The translations under genes and the position numbers were made by a program. From Strigops habroptila (Eukaryota > Chordata > Aves > Psittaciformes > Psittacidae), in contig NC_044288.2 in NCBI RefSeq assembly GCF_004027225.2, positions 3,378,719-3,442,718 on the forward strand: a stretch of DNA of 64,000 bases. Reading direction: 5' to 3'. Below are positions 53,725 through 64,000 of this stretch, piece after piece (position 1 is the stretch's first letter; each line of letters opens with the position of its first letter). The notes under the pieces were generated by a model. That model was not told the origin of the DNA and made no database searches. It saw only the letters and a program-made list of their open reading frames with translations.

Positions 53725-56700
53725 AATCAAAGACCAGACTGCTTTCTTTTTGGCTGACTATAACTGGGTCAAAAGGCTAAGGGCTCCCCAGGACCTCTTC
53801 AATGTCTGTGCTGGCATTTGCATCTTTTGTGGTCCAGGAAAATGTGCTTGCTGCCAGCCTGTCACCTGCTCTGGACGTGTGACCTTGCTCATGCACTTCT
53901 GCTGGAGCTTTCCCATTTCTATAAGTGAGCCTTGCAGCAGAGACTGTCTCTGCTCATCACTCAAACTGTTACTGTCTCTTCCTAGATGCAACTCTTAACT
54001 TCCCTGGTCTCTCAATGGGAAAAAATAAAACCCATAAACCAACTCATTAGCCAGCAACCAAGCAACCTGCCCCACCCTCCCCAAATATTGTTGTTTCAAT
54101 GTAATATGAAATAGAGAAACAAATGTTGAGCTATTTGTTTTGTTTCTGCAGTGATAAAATCCTCCTTTCTCTGCAGTGGGCTGAAGGCTCAATTTCTGGC
54201 TCTAGTAAAGTTTGATTTTAAAACAGAAAAGTCTGTGCAAACAAAGTTGGAGTGCTATTGTTTCTAAAGACAGCTCTGGGCTTTTCTCTATGGTAACCTC
54301 CAGAAGGTAATTAGGAAGCCATAGCAACAGCTACACCTCCTAGTATACTGTCTGCTCTCCCTCAGCCACCGTGCAAGCTCCAAAACATAAAGGCAAGCAT
54401 CCTGGGGATGCTGGGCTGCTTTACATTATGTTAGAGACAATTGATGTTTGCCAGCATCACTCAGGCCCTTGTTTTTGACAATGTTCTGTTTAGTTCTACT
54501 CCAGTGGATGAACAGGAGACACTGGCCAAAAGCTGTGCTGATGTGGCCCTGCCTTATGTGGGAAGCCAGGCATGAAGTGTGTCTGTCCAGACTGGGAACC
54601 TTGGCTAGTGAATTATCACATGCTGTGCTTGGGTCCGTGTCCTGCACCATCTCTGCAGTGGGGGTGATGCTCTAGAGTTGGAGAGAAACCATGGCCTCAG
54701 CATTCAGCCCTCCCCAGACTTGAGCTGTGTGCTTTGGAGCTCTTGGGATTTTGCTCCACGGCTGATGTAGGTTATATGAGCTTTGGAGTGATCTAGTTTG
54801 AACTCTCCATGGCTACACATAAAATGTTGCTCCCCTGGATGAGGACGGAGCTCAAGGTGTTTGCTGTTCACTGGTGAAGGTGCTAGGGGGGATTAGAGAA
54901 AGCCACTTCCTGGCAGTACCATATGAGATCTAACAACCAGACATCAAGGTCACAATGGAAGCAAACAGAGCAGAGTACAGCATGTCCTGTCCATCTTCCC
55001 CTACCACCCGCAGACACTGAGGACAGCAGCAGCAATTCCTGCTAAAAGGAGGAATGATTTGGAGTGCATTTTAGCCTATCCGCCCACTTAAGCAAGGTAT
55101 TTAGATGCAACAGGTCCCTGGTTTGGAGCTGACAGGCATTTATTCTATGAAGACACGAAAGCTGTAATTTCCCATAATGAATAGCAACTGCTTATTAGCT
55201 GATCTCTCCTTCCCTAATTCTGTTTTATGTGAGATCTTGGCAGAAGTGCAGCCACACAGCTGCAGGTGGGAGATAGGAAGTAAACTTAAATATGTAGGAA
55301 GAAAGAAAGAAAGAATCAGAGAAATGCATAAGAGAGGTTTAAAAGTTTTGCAGAAAGGGGCCAAGGAAAGTGGGTTGAGGAAACATTTTCTTCTCTGGAT
55401 GAGGACTTCAGCCTGCTTTACCTGTAGGTGGGAGCACAGTCGTTTGCAGTCTCCTCTCTACACCAACTTGTATCCAACACTGCTGAATATGACTGTTCCA
55501 AGATGAGGAATGGACACGTCATTCTAATTTCTCCTCCTCAGGCTGTGGCTGTTAAAAGAATACAGAGTTGATTCAGTTCAAGGACCTAAGTGGCACCCAG
55601 TGATTCAGCATTTCTTCTGAGAAAAGGGCACTGCAAAGGCTTCTCTGCCTGCCTGGTTTTGCCATCTGATTTCTATTTGTGATACAGCTGAGCCTCACCT
55701 ACAGCTCTATTTCCCTGAATGAGCCTCTAAATGAACATGACTTGAGTGTTTTATGAGCTCTATCTTGCTGGAAGGAATGGGTCTTTTTATCCGCCAAAAG
55801 CCTAACATGTCACAGGATTGTAATTCCCACCAAATGGTCCAGATGGGAGTGAGACAGGAAGGTCTGAAGATAAAGGACATGCAGCAACACCACAGTCATC
55901 ACAAGCACTAGGGCCTAACTAGGGCTGTGGGGTTGGCTCCATGGGAAGGCTGGCACTGAATGGACTGTGGAGAGGAAATAACACTCTTATGCCCTCTTGG
56001 CAGTCCCATTAGTGTTGTCAGAGACTGGCAGAGCAAGGCAAGGGTTTGAACTGCCATCACGTACCTTGCAATCACTCTGCCAGGGGTGTATCATCACCTT
56101 ACAGGCTGTCCATCAGGGAATAGAACTTACCCTTCATAAAAAGGAGAGTGAAGAAATGTCTCAATGAAGTGTAACATATAAATGCACTCACCCTGAGTCC
56201 TTCCTTTGCTGGTTTCCCATCCCAAGAAAGTTCTGCTTATTTTAAACTCTTGGTTTCCCTATTTGCAAGAAGGAATGATACAGCATAGACGTGGGTCCTG
56301 CTGTGGTCTTTGGAAGGGGTTACTGAAGGAGATGTTGGTAGTTGAACCCAATCCTTTTCACCACTGACCAATGGTTACACCAGAGAGTGATTGTCTTTAG
56401 AAGGTGTGATCATGTACAGAAACTACCATCAGACATCACAACCTTATTACCTTGTAACCCAATCTACATGGGCAAACCCAGAGCCCAGGAATGTTCCCAG
56501 TATTTGAACTGAAGGAGCAAACAGGTTAATAAGAGTGGTAAGAACCAGTTCTTACCCTGTTACGTGGGCTGACAGCCCAGGGTATTGTCCCACACCTAAG
56601 GGACTAAGGACTGGGCTGGGAGGACAGAGCAAGAGCCCAGCACAGGCTCCGTGGCAGCAAACGGAGATTTGCTGCAGGCAAACCAGTCTCAACTTGGGGA

Positions 56701-56940
56701 ATTTTTGCTTAATTTGATTTCTTGCCAATTAACACCAACTTCTGCTGCCTGATTTGGGTATTGAGCAAAAAAACGGATCAGAGAACACAATTAAAAACCA
56801 CTTAAGGAAACACATTACCTCCCATTCCCCATGGCTCAGCTAAAACCACTTTCCCCCTTCCCCCCCACCCCATCTGAGTCTGTAGGCAGCGAGCTTGATG
56901 CTGTTCTTTGCTTTTTACTGGTATTCCTCCACTCAAACAT
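53725..56940. other. Gene desert, third part
   Basis: No supported gene, transposon or tandem repeat. The sequence is of average composition, and its short open frames are unremarkable. Confidence 0.6.
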
Positions 56941-57190
56941 TGGTCACCCATGGCCACAGTCCCTCAGGGGTGTCCCTCTCCCGGTATGGGTCACCCACAG
57001 CCACAGTCCCTCAGGGGTGTCCCTCTCCCAGTATGGGTCACCCACAGCCACAGTCCCTCAGGGGTGTCCCTCTCCCAGTATGGGTCACCCACAGCCACAG
57101 TCCCTCAGGGGTGTCCTCTCCCAGTATGGGTCACTCACAGCCACAGTCCCTCAGGGGTGTCCCTGTTCTGCTGTGGGTCACCCACAGACC
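56941..57190. repeat. 47-bp minisatellite, about 5.3 copies
   Basis: Units (GGGTCACCCACAGCCACAGT, then CCCTCAGGGGTGTCCCTCTC, then CCAGTAT) start at 56941, 56988, 57035, 57082, 57128 and 57175. One unit is 46 bases because of a single deletion and the last full unit is diverged at its end. The CCCTCAGGGG core is nearly palindromic. Because the period is not a multiple of three and the unit has no stop in any forward frame, all three + frames stay open across the array. Confidence 0.96.
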
Positions 57191-57354
57191 TGCCATAACT
57201 CAAACCCTGTGATTTATACCCCATACCAAGCCCTGTAAAACCTTGACAGGAGGTTTCAGCATCCCACAATGGATCCTGAAATGGAGGTTATGATATTAAT
57301 ATATGTCCTGCTGTCACTTCATTGACTGACAACAGACTGATGGCATTAAGTGCC

Positions 57355-57640
57355 CTGTCAGCTCTTCATTAAACGCTTGATTGAAGACTGTCACCGATGC
57401 CTTTTCTCGTTTAATTAAGACAGGCACTTCTGAAGGCAGGCTGGAAACCAGCCTGTGGGCTGGGCAGCACTGGGCTCCTGCTGCTGGTGCTGCTGCTCGT
57501 GCTGGGCTGGGGGAGCCGAGGAGGACGCCTCACCCCTCTTTCCCCTCTGTGACTTTGGAAAGAGTGTTAATTAAAAACTGTTTCAAGGATTCATGTGCTG
57601 AGGCTCCTTTCTTAATTAGCACACCCTATTAGCAGTAAAA
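57355..57640. promoter_or_regulatory. Candidate conserved element split by GC-rich sequence
   Basis: A/T-rich ends with homeodomain-type words (CATTAAACGCTTGATTG, GTTTAATTAAGAC on the left; TTAATTAAAAAC, CTTAATTAGC, CTATTAGCAG on the right) flank about 110 bases of GC-rich CTGCTG-rich sequence. It could be one element with an insertion. Conservation untested. Confidence 0.25.
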
Positions 57641-58379
57641 CTGAGTAACACAAACAAGCTTTTACAGATCTTCCCATTTCCTTCTACATTTGCTGGAGCG
57701 ATAATGGAAGATGGATGGTCCGTGGGTGTTTCAGCTGATTAGGAGCCAAAGTTTTGTTTTCTTTGTCCCTTTCTGAGTGTTATGAATGTCCAGATAAGGG
57801 AGATTTCCTCTGTGCCAACGACCCTGGCAAGTGAAGCATGTGCATGCAGAGGGGTCACTAATGAAGTGGTTTGGATGGCAGTTAGCACACGCCGAGCATG
57901 TTAACATGGTGAAGAGCAGCTCCCAGAGGTGCCCCAAAAGATTAAAACAGCAATAGCAAAGAATAAATACATTCAATCAGAAAAATGGTTTTGTTAGTGT
58001 TAAAATTCATGATCTCGAGCCTTTCTGCACTCTTCATTTACAGGGGGCAGCATTAACGCTGTGGAAATCAGGGCACCTCAGTCAGGTGTTTCAACAGGGA
58101 TTGGGGAGGGAACTGTTGAGTTGTGCCCTGTTTTGCGAGGCTGGGGCTGGCTTGTGGAGGGAGCAGTGGGAGCCGACCCAGTGCATCCTCCTCTGCTCGC
58201 TGCTTCCTGCAAGTGAGTCCCCTCTGAAACAAACAGCACAGCCCAAAGCACCACTTCAGGAACCTTCACCTTGGCTGGGAGCTCCCATCCGTACCAGTGC
58301 TAGTCACACAAAGCCACAGGCCTGGGGCTTGGGATGATGGAGAGTGGTAATTTCTGCATTCTTCAGGGGAAAACAAAGC

Positions 58380-58720
58380 CCAATATTATATGCAAGTATA
58401 GAGTCTCCAAAAACCCTATTAACAGGCTTCTCTTCATTATTCCTTTGATTTGCATAGTGCTGTCTTAATGCAGGCTAAATGTAATTATTTCTCAGCGCTG
58501 TTTTGCCTGTATTAGTGGAAGCTATTGCCACGGGGCCCTGTTCAAAAACTGCCTGTATAAATATTGTTAAAAATAAATGCATAACATTAATTCTCTGTCG
58601 TTCATGTCACTGTTTATTTAATGCTCTAAAAAGCTAATTACCACTCATTTTACTTTACATCTTCTTCAGGTCTTAAAGTCTCAGTGCTATAAGATAAAAG
58701 AATTAATTGTTAATTAACAT
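58380..58720. promoter_or_regulatory. Candidate conserved non-coding element
   Basis: A repeat-free A/T-rich block carrying TTTGCATA (octamer-like), TGTAATTATTT, ACATTAATTC, AGCTAATTACC and TAATTGTTAATTAAC. Of all the desert blocks it looks most like a deeply conserved enhancer by eye, but this is inference. Confidence 0.3.
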
Positions 58721-60719
58721 ACCTTTTTTGGAACACACTCTTTTCTTTATCAAAGATTACAAGAGGAGCAAGAGAGGGGGAAGGGGGAGAAATGAAGCTC
58801 TCGGTATTTCTGCCAGCTCCGGTGCCAAAATGGGCTTTTGCTTAAATAACACCACAAAACTTTTATCTGGCCCTGGGGAGAAGAAGTACAAGCTATGGTG
58901 TGTGAAGCCAATAAAAAGCATCAGTATTCTTATTAGTTTTCCTTGCACTGGATGTCTGAACACATTGTACCCGACTGTGTCTGCAGCCTGATGGATTTGT
59001 AAAATGGGAAATGATGTCGCTGGAATTTTAGACATCCAGCACCAAAAAGCAGGATGCCCTTTGCTGGGAAACGACCTGGAGGCAGCATGAACTATGAGAA
59101 TTAACCCTCAACGTTGTCATGGCTGTTTGCACTTGAAGGGGCATTGGTGGGGGATGCCGAGCATCCCAATGCCCATTCCCAGACATCCTAATGGCCAGGG
59201 GAAGCCAGGGAGACCTCCAAGCTGGGCAACCGGGCATGAGATGTTTCACATTACCACCTCAAAGAGTGTAAAGCAATCAAACCCATCATGCAGGGTTAGA
59301 TTTATGGCACTCACCTGCTTGTTGCCTCACTTTTTCCTGACCCCCCCCCCCAGCCATAGCTATGCCTCTGAGTCGGGTGACATGGATAAGTCCCATGTAG
59401 AAGATACTGAGGCAGGAGGACAGAGGGAAAACTGCAGTTACACCACTGATATGACACCTGCACCCTTTTTACTCTGGGGTGGGGAGAGTGTCATATATTC
59501 CTCCAGAGCTTGGTTAGCACAAACTACACTGCCTGCTGGGATCACCCCCACACATGGTGCCTTTCATCCACGCTAAGGACAGGTTCCTGCATGGAGAAAC
59601 CATAGGGCAAAAGAGACTTTTCCATTTTTCTACCCTTTTCTGGTGCCTCCCTAGTCCAGATCAAGATGGATTTCAAGGAAGGGGTAAACCAGGGGTGGTG
59701 GGCTCCTGTGGGAAGGCAGTGGTCCTATTCCTGCCCTCATTTCAGGATTCCACCCGCCCGCCTCCATCTCTTTGCTTCCGTGCAGTTGCCTGTCTCACCC
59801 ATACGTGTTTCAGGCAGAGATGTTCACAGTGAGCTTGACCCTGACAGCAGCAGCTTTGCAGGGCACAGGAAAGGGCACTTCACCAACTTTGTCTTGGAAG
59901 CCTGTCAAACATCACCATGCTGATACCCTAAACCTACTCCTCTCCCCAGCTTAAGCCTTGGATCAGCCAAGAGGGGCAACACTGAGTCGGGTTTAGCCTT
60001 AATGCCAGTTTCCTTGCCCTTGTGCCCAAGTTTTCAGCTATTCCCTGCCACAAATCCTCTGTTACCTCCCCAGGGCAATGGGTCACCATGCCATTAATCT
60101 CTGCTGCCAGAGCCTCACCGTTGGGTGTCGCGATGGGAGCATGCTGATCATGCCAGAGCAGACTTTGCAGCTTTGTGATGTATTTATAGTTGTGTTGCTT
60201 TTCTCTCCAGCTAATTGGAAATGTCAGGGAACTTTTAATTTGTAACAATGAAGTGAAACTCTTCCGCCTCCGTATTTACATAAATTAGGGGGAGTTTGCA
60301 CACATCCATTTCCTGGAAGAAAAGACAAAAAAGAAACAAATTCAGGATGAGTTTCCTGCTTGAAATATTCATGAAGCCAGGCATAAAAATACAGTAACTG
60401 CCTAGACAGGCTTGTCCAAAAGGAAAATTAAGAACAGAGCCATGGGGACAATTTAAAAGCATGTTCTGGTAGGCTCTCCTTGCCCTTCCACTCATTTGGT
60501 GGTGGGCTCTGACTGCCCTTGGGTTTTGTCACAGGCAGGAGGGGACAGTCCCTTGTAGCGCATCCAGCGCTGCCCACTTAGTAAACAGCACATTAGCACA
60601 ACCAGTGGATTCTGCTACTTCTCAGCAGGAAGGGAGAGCCTGAAAAATTCAGTGCTTATGGCCAGTCCTAGCTTCATCCAAGCATCTGTCCACATCCCGA
60701 CCTACTGCCTATTCCCAGT

Positions 60720-60990
60720 AAATATTTAAATCTCAGATAGCTTAGAATTGAGGCTATTTTTATTGCACCTGCAGTCAGAGCACAGTGAGGGGCAGTGATT
60801 CACACACAGTATTCTCCAGCATTATCCTGTGAATCTACTATTAACCTCCATTATTCCATTAACTCAATATTTATCTCTGGGGCTGTTAATGGAGTATTTG
60901 ATTTAACAGTACATGAATATTGCATCCTGCAGCAGTAAGAAAAAAGGTGAAATGAGATTTTAAAACCAGAACAGGGTAACTGCTAATCAA
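60720..60990. promoter_or_regulatory. Candidate conserved non-coding element
   Basis: An A/T-rich block with phased ATTA/TTAA words (CTATTAACCTCCATTATTCC, CATTAACTC, CTGTTAATGG, GATTTAACAG) and no repeat. Same caveat as the other blocks. Confidence 0.25.
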
Positions 60991-63253
60991 ATATACTTGT
61001 GAAATGCTTAAACACAAACCCTGCTCGGCTTACCCCAGCCATGGGGCTGACATTTCAATCCACTTAGCACAGATGGAGCACTTTGTCATTTGTTCAAAGG
61101 GACATATTCCACCAAGGATGCTGGAACCCTGAGAAGTTCACATCTGTTAGACATTTCATAGAGTTTGCTGTGGCTACACAAAAACTCACTTCCGAGGGTA
61201 AAAATATGTCTTGGAGGAGCAAAACCAGCCTGATTTAGTCTTGATGCTCTGTCATTTTCAGTCATGATGGCACTAGGATGCAACCTGTTGAAAAGGTCCA
61301 GGCCCCACATGAACAACCCATATGGAGGAACTGGGCTTGGAGAACTGAGTTGATTCCCTGTTCATATGTTCTTGTGTGTTCAACATTGCTCAGAAATTCT
61401 TGCTTGCAGACCTTGCAAGTTCCCAGATAGACTGAAATCAAGCAGTGATGGTAACAGAGGCTTTGAGATTCAAGTCTGATCTCTTGTATAGCTCTATTTT
61501 GGGCCAAATGATGGACACCCGACAGATGCTTGAGTAGCATCCTCCAGAATAATTGCCACATTTTCATTTGAAACTGCTTGTTTTAAACCACTGTTTGTTT
61601 TAGTGGTCGACCATTCACAATGCTAATGTGTTATCTTTCTCATCTCTCTTGCTACAGCTTCCAAATACTGGTTTTTGTTGTTCTTTCCTAGGGAGCACTT
61701 TGAAAGGGTCAAACATCAACTCAACTCTAGGTTTCTATACTTGAAAATCTGTTTAGATCTTAGTATTGGTCTGAAATGTTTGCAGGAAAAAACCAGCTGG
61801 GAAAAAACCCCAAAACCAAACATAAAGGGAAAGCTGGACAATTGCCTGCCAGTGCTGCCACCATGAAGCCCTCTGTTCCATGGCTTGGATCAAAACCTGC
61901 ACAGCAGCTCTGTGCTATTTGGGCCAGTGCATGCTTCCTGTGCCTATTCCACCTGGAAAACCTTCTTCCTGAAATCTCCGCTCTGCACTAAAGTACTTTG
62001 CACAAAAGGTGACGACTGCCCGTCCTGCACTTCTGACTCCATTCCTAACGCACAGCTCATGGGAGGGTTTGAACATCTCTCTTTCCTTTCATTTGAAATA
62101 CCCTTGCAGATTCCTAATCAGGCTTTAAACATACAAAGAAGGTGCTGTCTACAGACAATCCCTTTTGAGTTTTATCTTGCTTCCACTGCATGCTGGGAGA
62201 GGGGATGTGAAGCCTTTACCAGGGCTTTGTGGTTACCCAGGCAGTGCAGATCGATGAAGCTTGTGGATACACACCTCATTATCCTGTCTCAAACTCAAGA
62301 AGCTCCTATTTACCCAGGTCATCAGAGAATACCTTTAAGTAGGTCAATTCGGGAGAGGAGGGGGCACCTACTCACCCTCCCTGTTTAGTATTCACAATTG
62401 GCACTGAATTTCCCATCTATCATGGGGTGGTGAGTATTAATTACACGGGTGATGAGAAGCCAGGGAGGGTGAAGGCAGCATCAATCTTGCCCTTCTGGTG
62501 CTTGCCAGCATATTCATGCAGAGTTTTGCTTTGTTTTGCTCAAGCATGTAATGACAAGAGGGGTTTTTTGTGGAAGTTCAGACTTCTCATACCATGAGAG
62601 CCTCCTGCTTCAACGTGATGTTTCCAGAACTGCACTGCTGCAGCCTGGGGAAAGAAAAGACCTGTCTTGCTCTTGCAGAATACAGAGAGCATTTGCAAGT
62701 TGTCGGTGTTTCTCCCAGTCTCTTTTCAGCACTGGAAGACGTTAGCAAGCAAAGCTTTGGTGGGGAGTGTAACAGACCAATGTTGAAAAGAGATAGCTGC
62801 TATCTCGTAAGCACAGGCAGTGATGAAAGGAAAGCAGGGTCAAGGATCAGAGAGTCTGTATAGGGCGGATGGATCAGACATGTAGTGTATCAAATTGATG
62901 AGCAAGCTCTCACCTGGGTATTTACGCTATCAAGGGCCTCGCTGGAAGAGCAGTACAAAGGGAGGGTTTTCAGATGCTCTTGCTGCAGTGTGGTCAACCA
63001 TGTCAGCATACCGTAATTACCACCATGCAGAGAGGCCCAAACTCCTCCTCACCTTCACCACAACGTCTGATCTAGGGAGAGGTTGGGTCAAAGTGCTGAA
63101 TAAGAGCTTTCTTCCTGATGCTGCGTGATTAAAACTGAGCCTGGGCTTTAGTGTTGGACTTAGTCCAAACTAAGGTCTTCATAAATGTCTGCAAGGGCCT
63201 GCCAATTTGTTGCATGTGAAAGCACTGCTCAGCTCATCCAGTGCCTTCCATGA

Positions 63254-63500
63254 CCATAGAATCATAGAATCACAGAATCACAGGATCAACCAGGTTGGAA
63301 AAGACCTTTAAGATCATCAAGTCCAACCATTCCCCAGCAGTGCCCAAGGCCACCACTAACCCATGGCACTGACGGTCTCATCTACACGGTGTGTGAACAC
63401 TTCCAGGGATGGTGACTCCAGCACTGCCCTGGGCAGCTTGTTCCAGTGCCTGAGCACTCTTTGGACTCTGGCTCTGAGTAGGCCAAACTGGAAGGTTAGA
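63254..63500 (-). mobile_element. CR1 LINE 3' end with four terminal octamers, antisense
   Basis: It begins with four consecutive octamers (ATAGAATC, ATAGAATC, ACAGAATC, ACAGGATC) from about 63257, followed by 'aaccaggttggaaaagacct', 'agatcatcaagtccaaccat' and 'gactccagcactgccctggg'. This CR1 variant differs from the other copies, and homology fades after about 63480. Confidence 0.93.
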
Positions 63501-64000
63501 TGCAACTTTATGGTTTTAATGCACCTCCCTTGATGTCTGCCATCATGTTTCTGTTTCAAGGAACAAGGATAAAGGCAGTTGTTTTCAGGTAGTCTTCCCC
63601 CATTGTCTCCACAATTCAGGGAATGCAAGAATTACATCAAATGCCAATTAAATGTTTCCATTTCTGAATCCAAGCTGTCATATTTTTTCCATTTGCTACA
63701 CAAGATACAAATACAAGATAGTATTTGGCAGGTATGTGTGATCTAATTATTTTCAATAACACTAGAAGAGGTAGAAACCCACCCCACAGGCTCTGACCTG
63801 AAAATCATGATGATACCTTGAGTTCAGGCAGAAGTGCTTAACACAGCCTGGTGATCCTCTCACCTGTAATTCCCTCTCCTTCTTTTCTCCAGTGCTTGCT
63901 TGTATGTCCTGAATCCCTGTTTGAGTGACGGGTGTCAGGTATTGCAGGTAGTCCCTGATTTAAAGCTCCATTCCTATGTCTGGAACAGGTTTGCCTCAGG
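63501..64000. other. Unassigned right edge
   Basis: Up to 63560 may still be degenerate CR1. Beyond that I see nothing: no exon with good splice sites and no repeat. Confidence 0.5.

Larger units (their letters stand above)
57191..63250. other. Gene desert, fourth part
   Basis: No supported gene. It contains candidate conserved A/T-rich blocks (57355-57640, 58380-58720 and 60720-60990), a run of eleven C at 59341-59351, and unremarkable sequence elsewhere. The 160- and 167-codon + frames at 59094 and 61885 have no recognisable features. Confidence 0.55.

Noticed and set aside
56831..57238. Three overlapping + strand open frames with repetitive protein sequence
   Set aside because: They are produced by the 47-bp minisatellite, which lacks stops in every frame.

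Overview
This is vertebrate nuclear DNA, almost certainly from a bird. It holds intron-rich genes with GT-AG introns, one AT-AC intron, many short CR1 LINE 3' ends carrying the (ATTCTATG)n-type tail, and no recognisable mammalian SINEs. Two genes are supported, both on the + strand and in the same order and orientation as on human 1p35. They are the 3' part of LAPTM5 (six coding exons, 2053-7555) and a complete MATN1 (matrilin-1 / cartilage matrix protein, eight coding exons, 16516-36384). I cannot name the species.

Layout. 1-8270: LAPTM5 from the exon encoding its second membrane segment to the stop codon and a probable poly(A) site; the first exons lie off the left edge. 8270-16450: an 8 kb intergenic stretch with CR1 fragments, a decayed AT-rich simple repeat and one possible regulatory block. 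16451-37670: MATN1, with a TATA-like element, signal-peptide exon, VWA1 (two exons), EGF (one exon), VWA2 (two exons), and the C-terminal coiled coil (two exons split by a U12-type AT-AC intron). The spliced reading frame adds up to exactly 493 codons plus stop. 37670-64000: a gene desert with CR1 fragments, four tandem-repeat blocks (17 bp, CAACC, 52 bp, 47 bp), several A/T-rich TAAT-cluster blocks that look like conserved non-coding elements, and one odd minus-strand ORF (46586-46914) that resembles the end of an HSFX/HSFY-type heat-shock-factor DNA-binding domain.

The two genes are not functionally linked. LAPTM5 is a lysosomal membrane adaptor of blood cells that recruits NEDD4-type ubiquitin ligases through PY motifs. 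MATN1 is a secreted cartilage matrix protein that trimerises through its C-terminal coiled coil. The strongest sequence-level points are the U12 AT-AC intron with an 11-base repeat of the downstream exon just inside its 5' end, the tandemly duplicated membrane exons of LAPTM5, and the HSF-like orphan exon abutting a 52-bp minisatellite. I found no CRISPR array, convincing tRNA or rRNA gene, or recognisable retroviral gene. All calls come from reading the sequence and from memory of the families; no database search was run.
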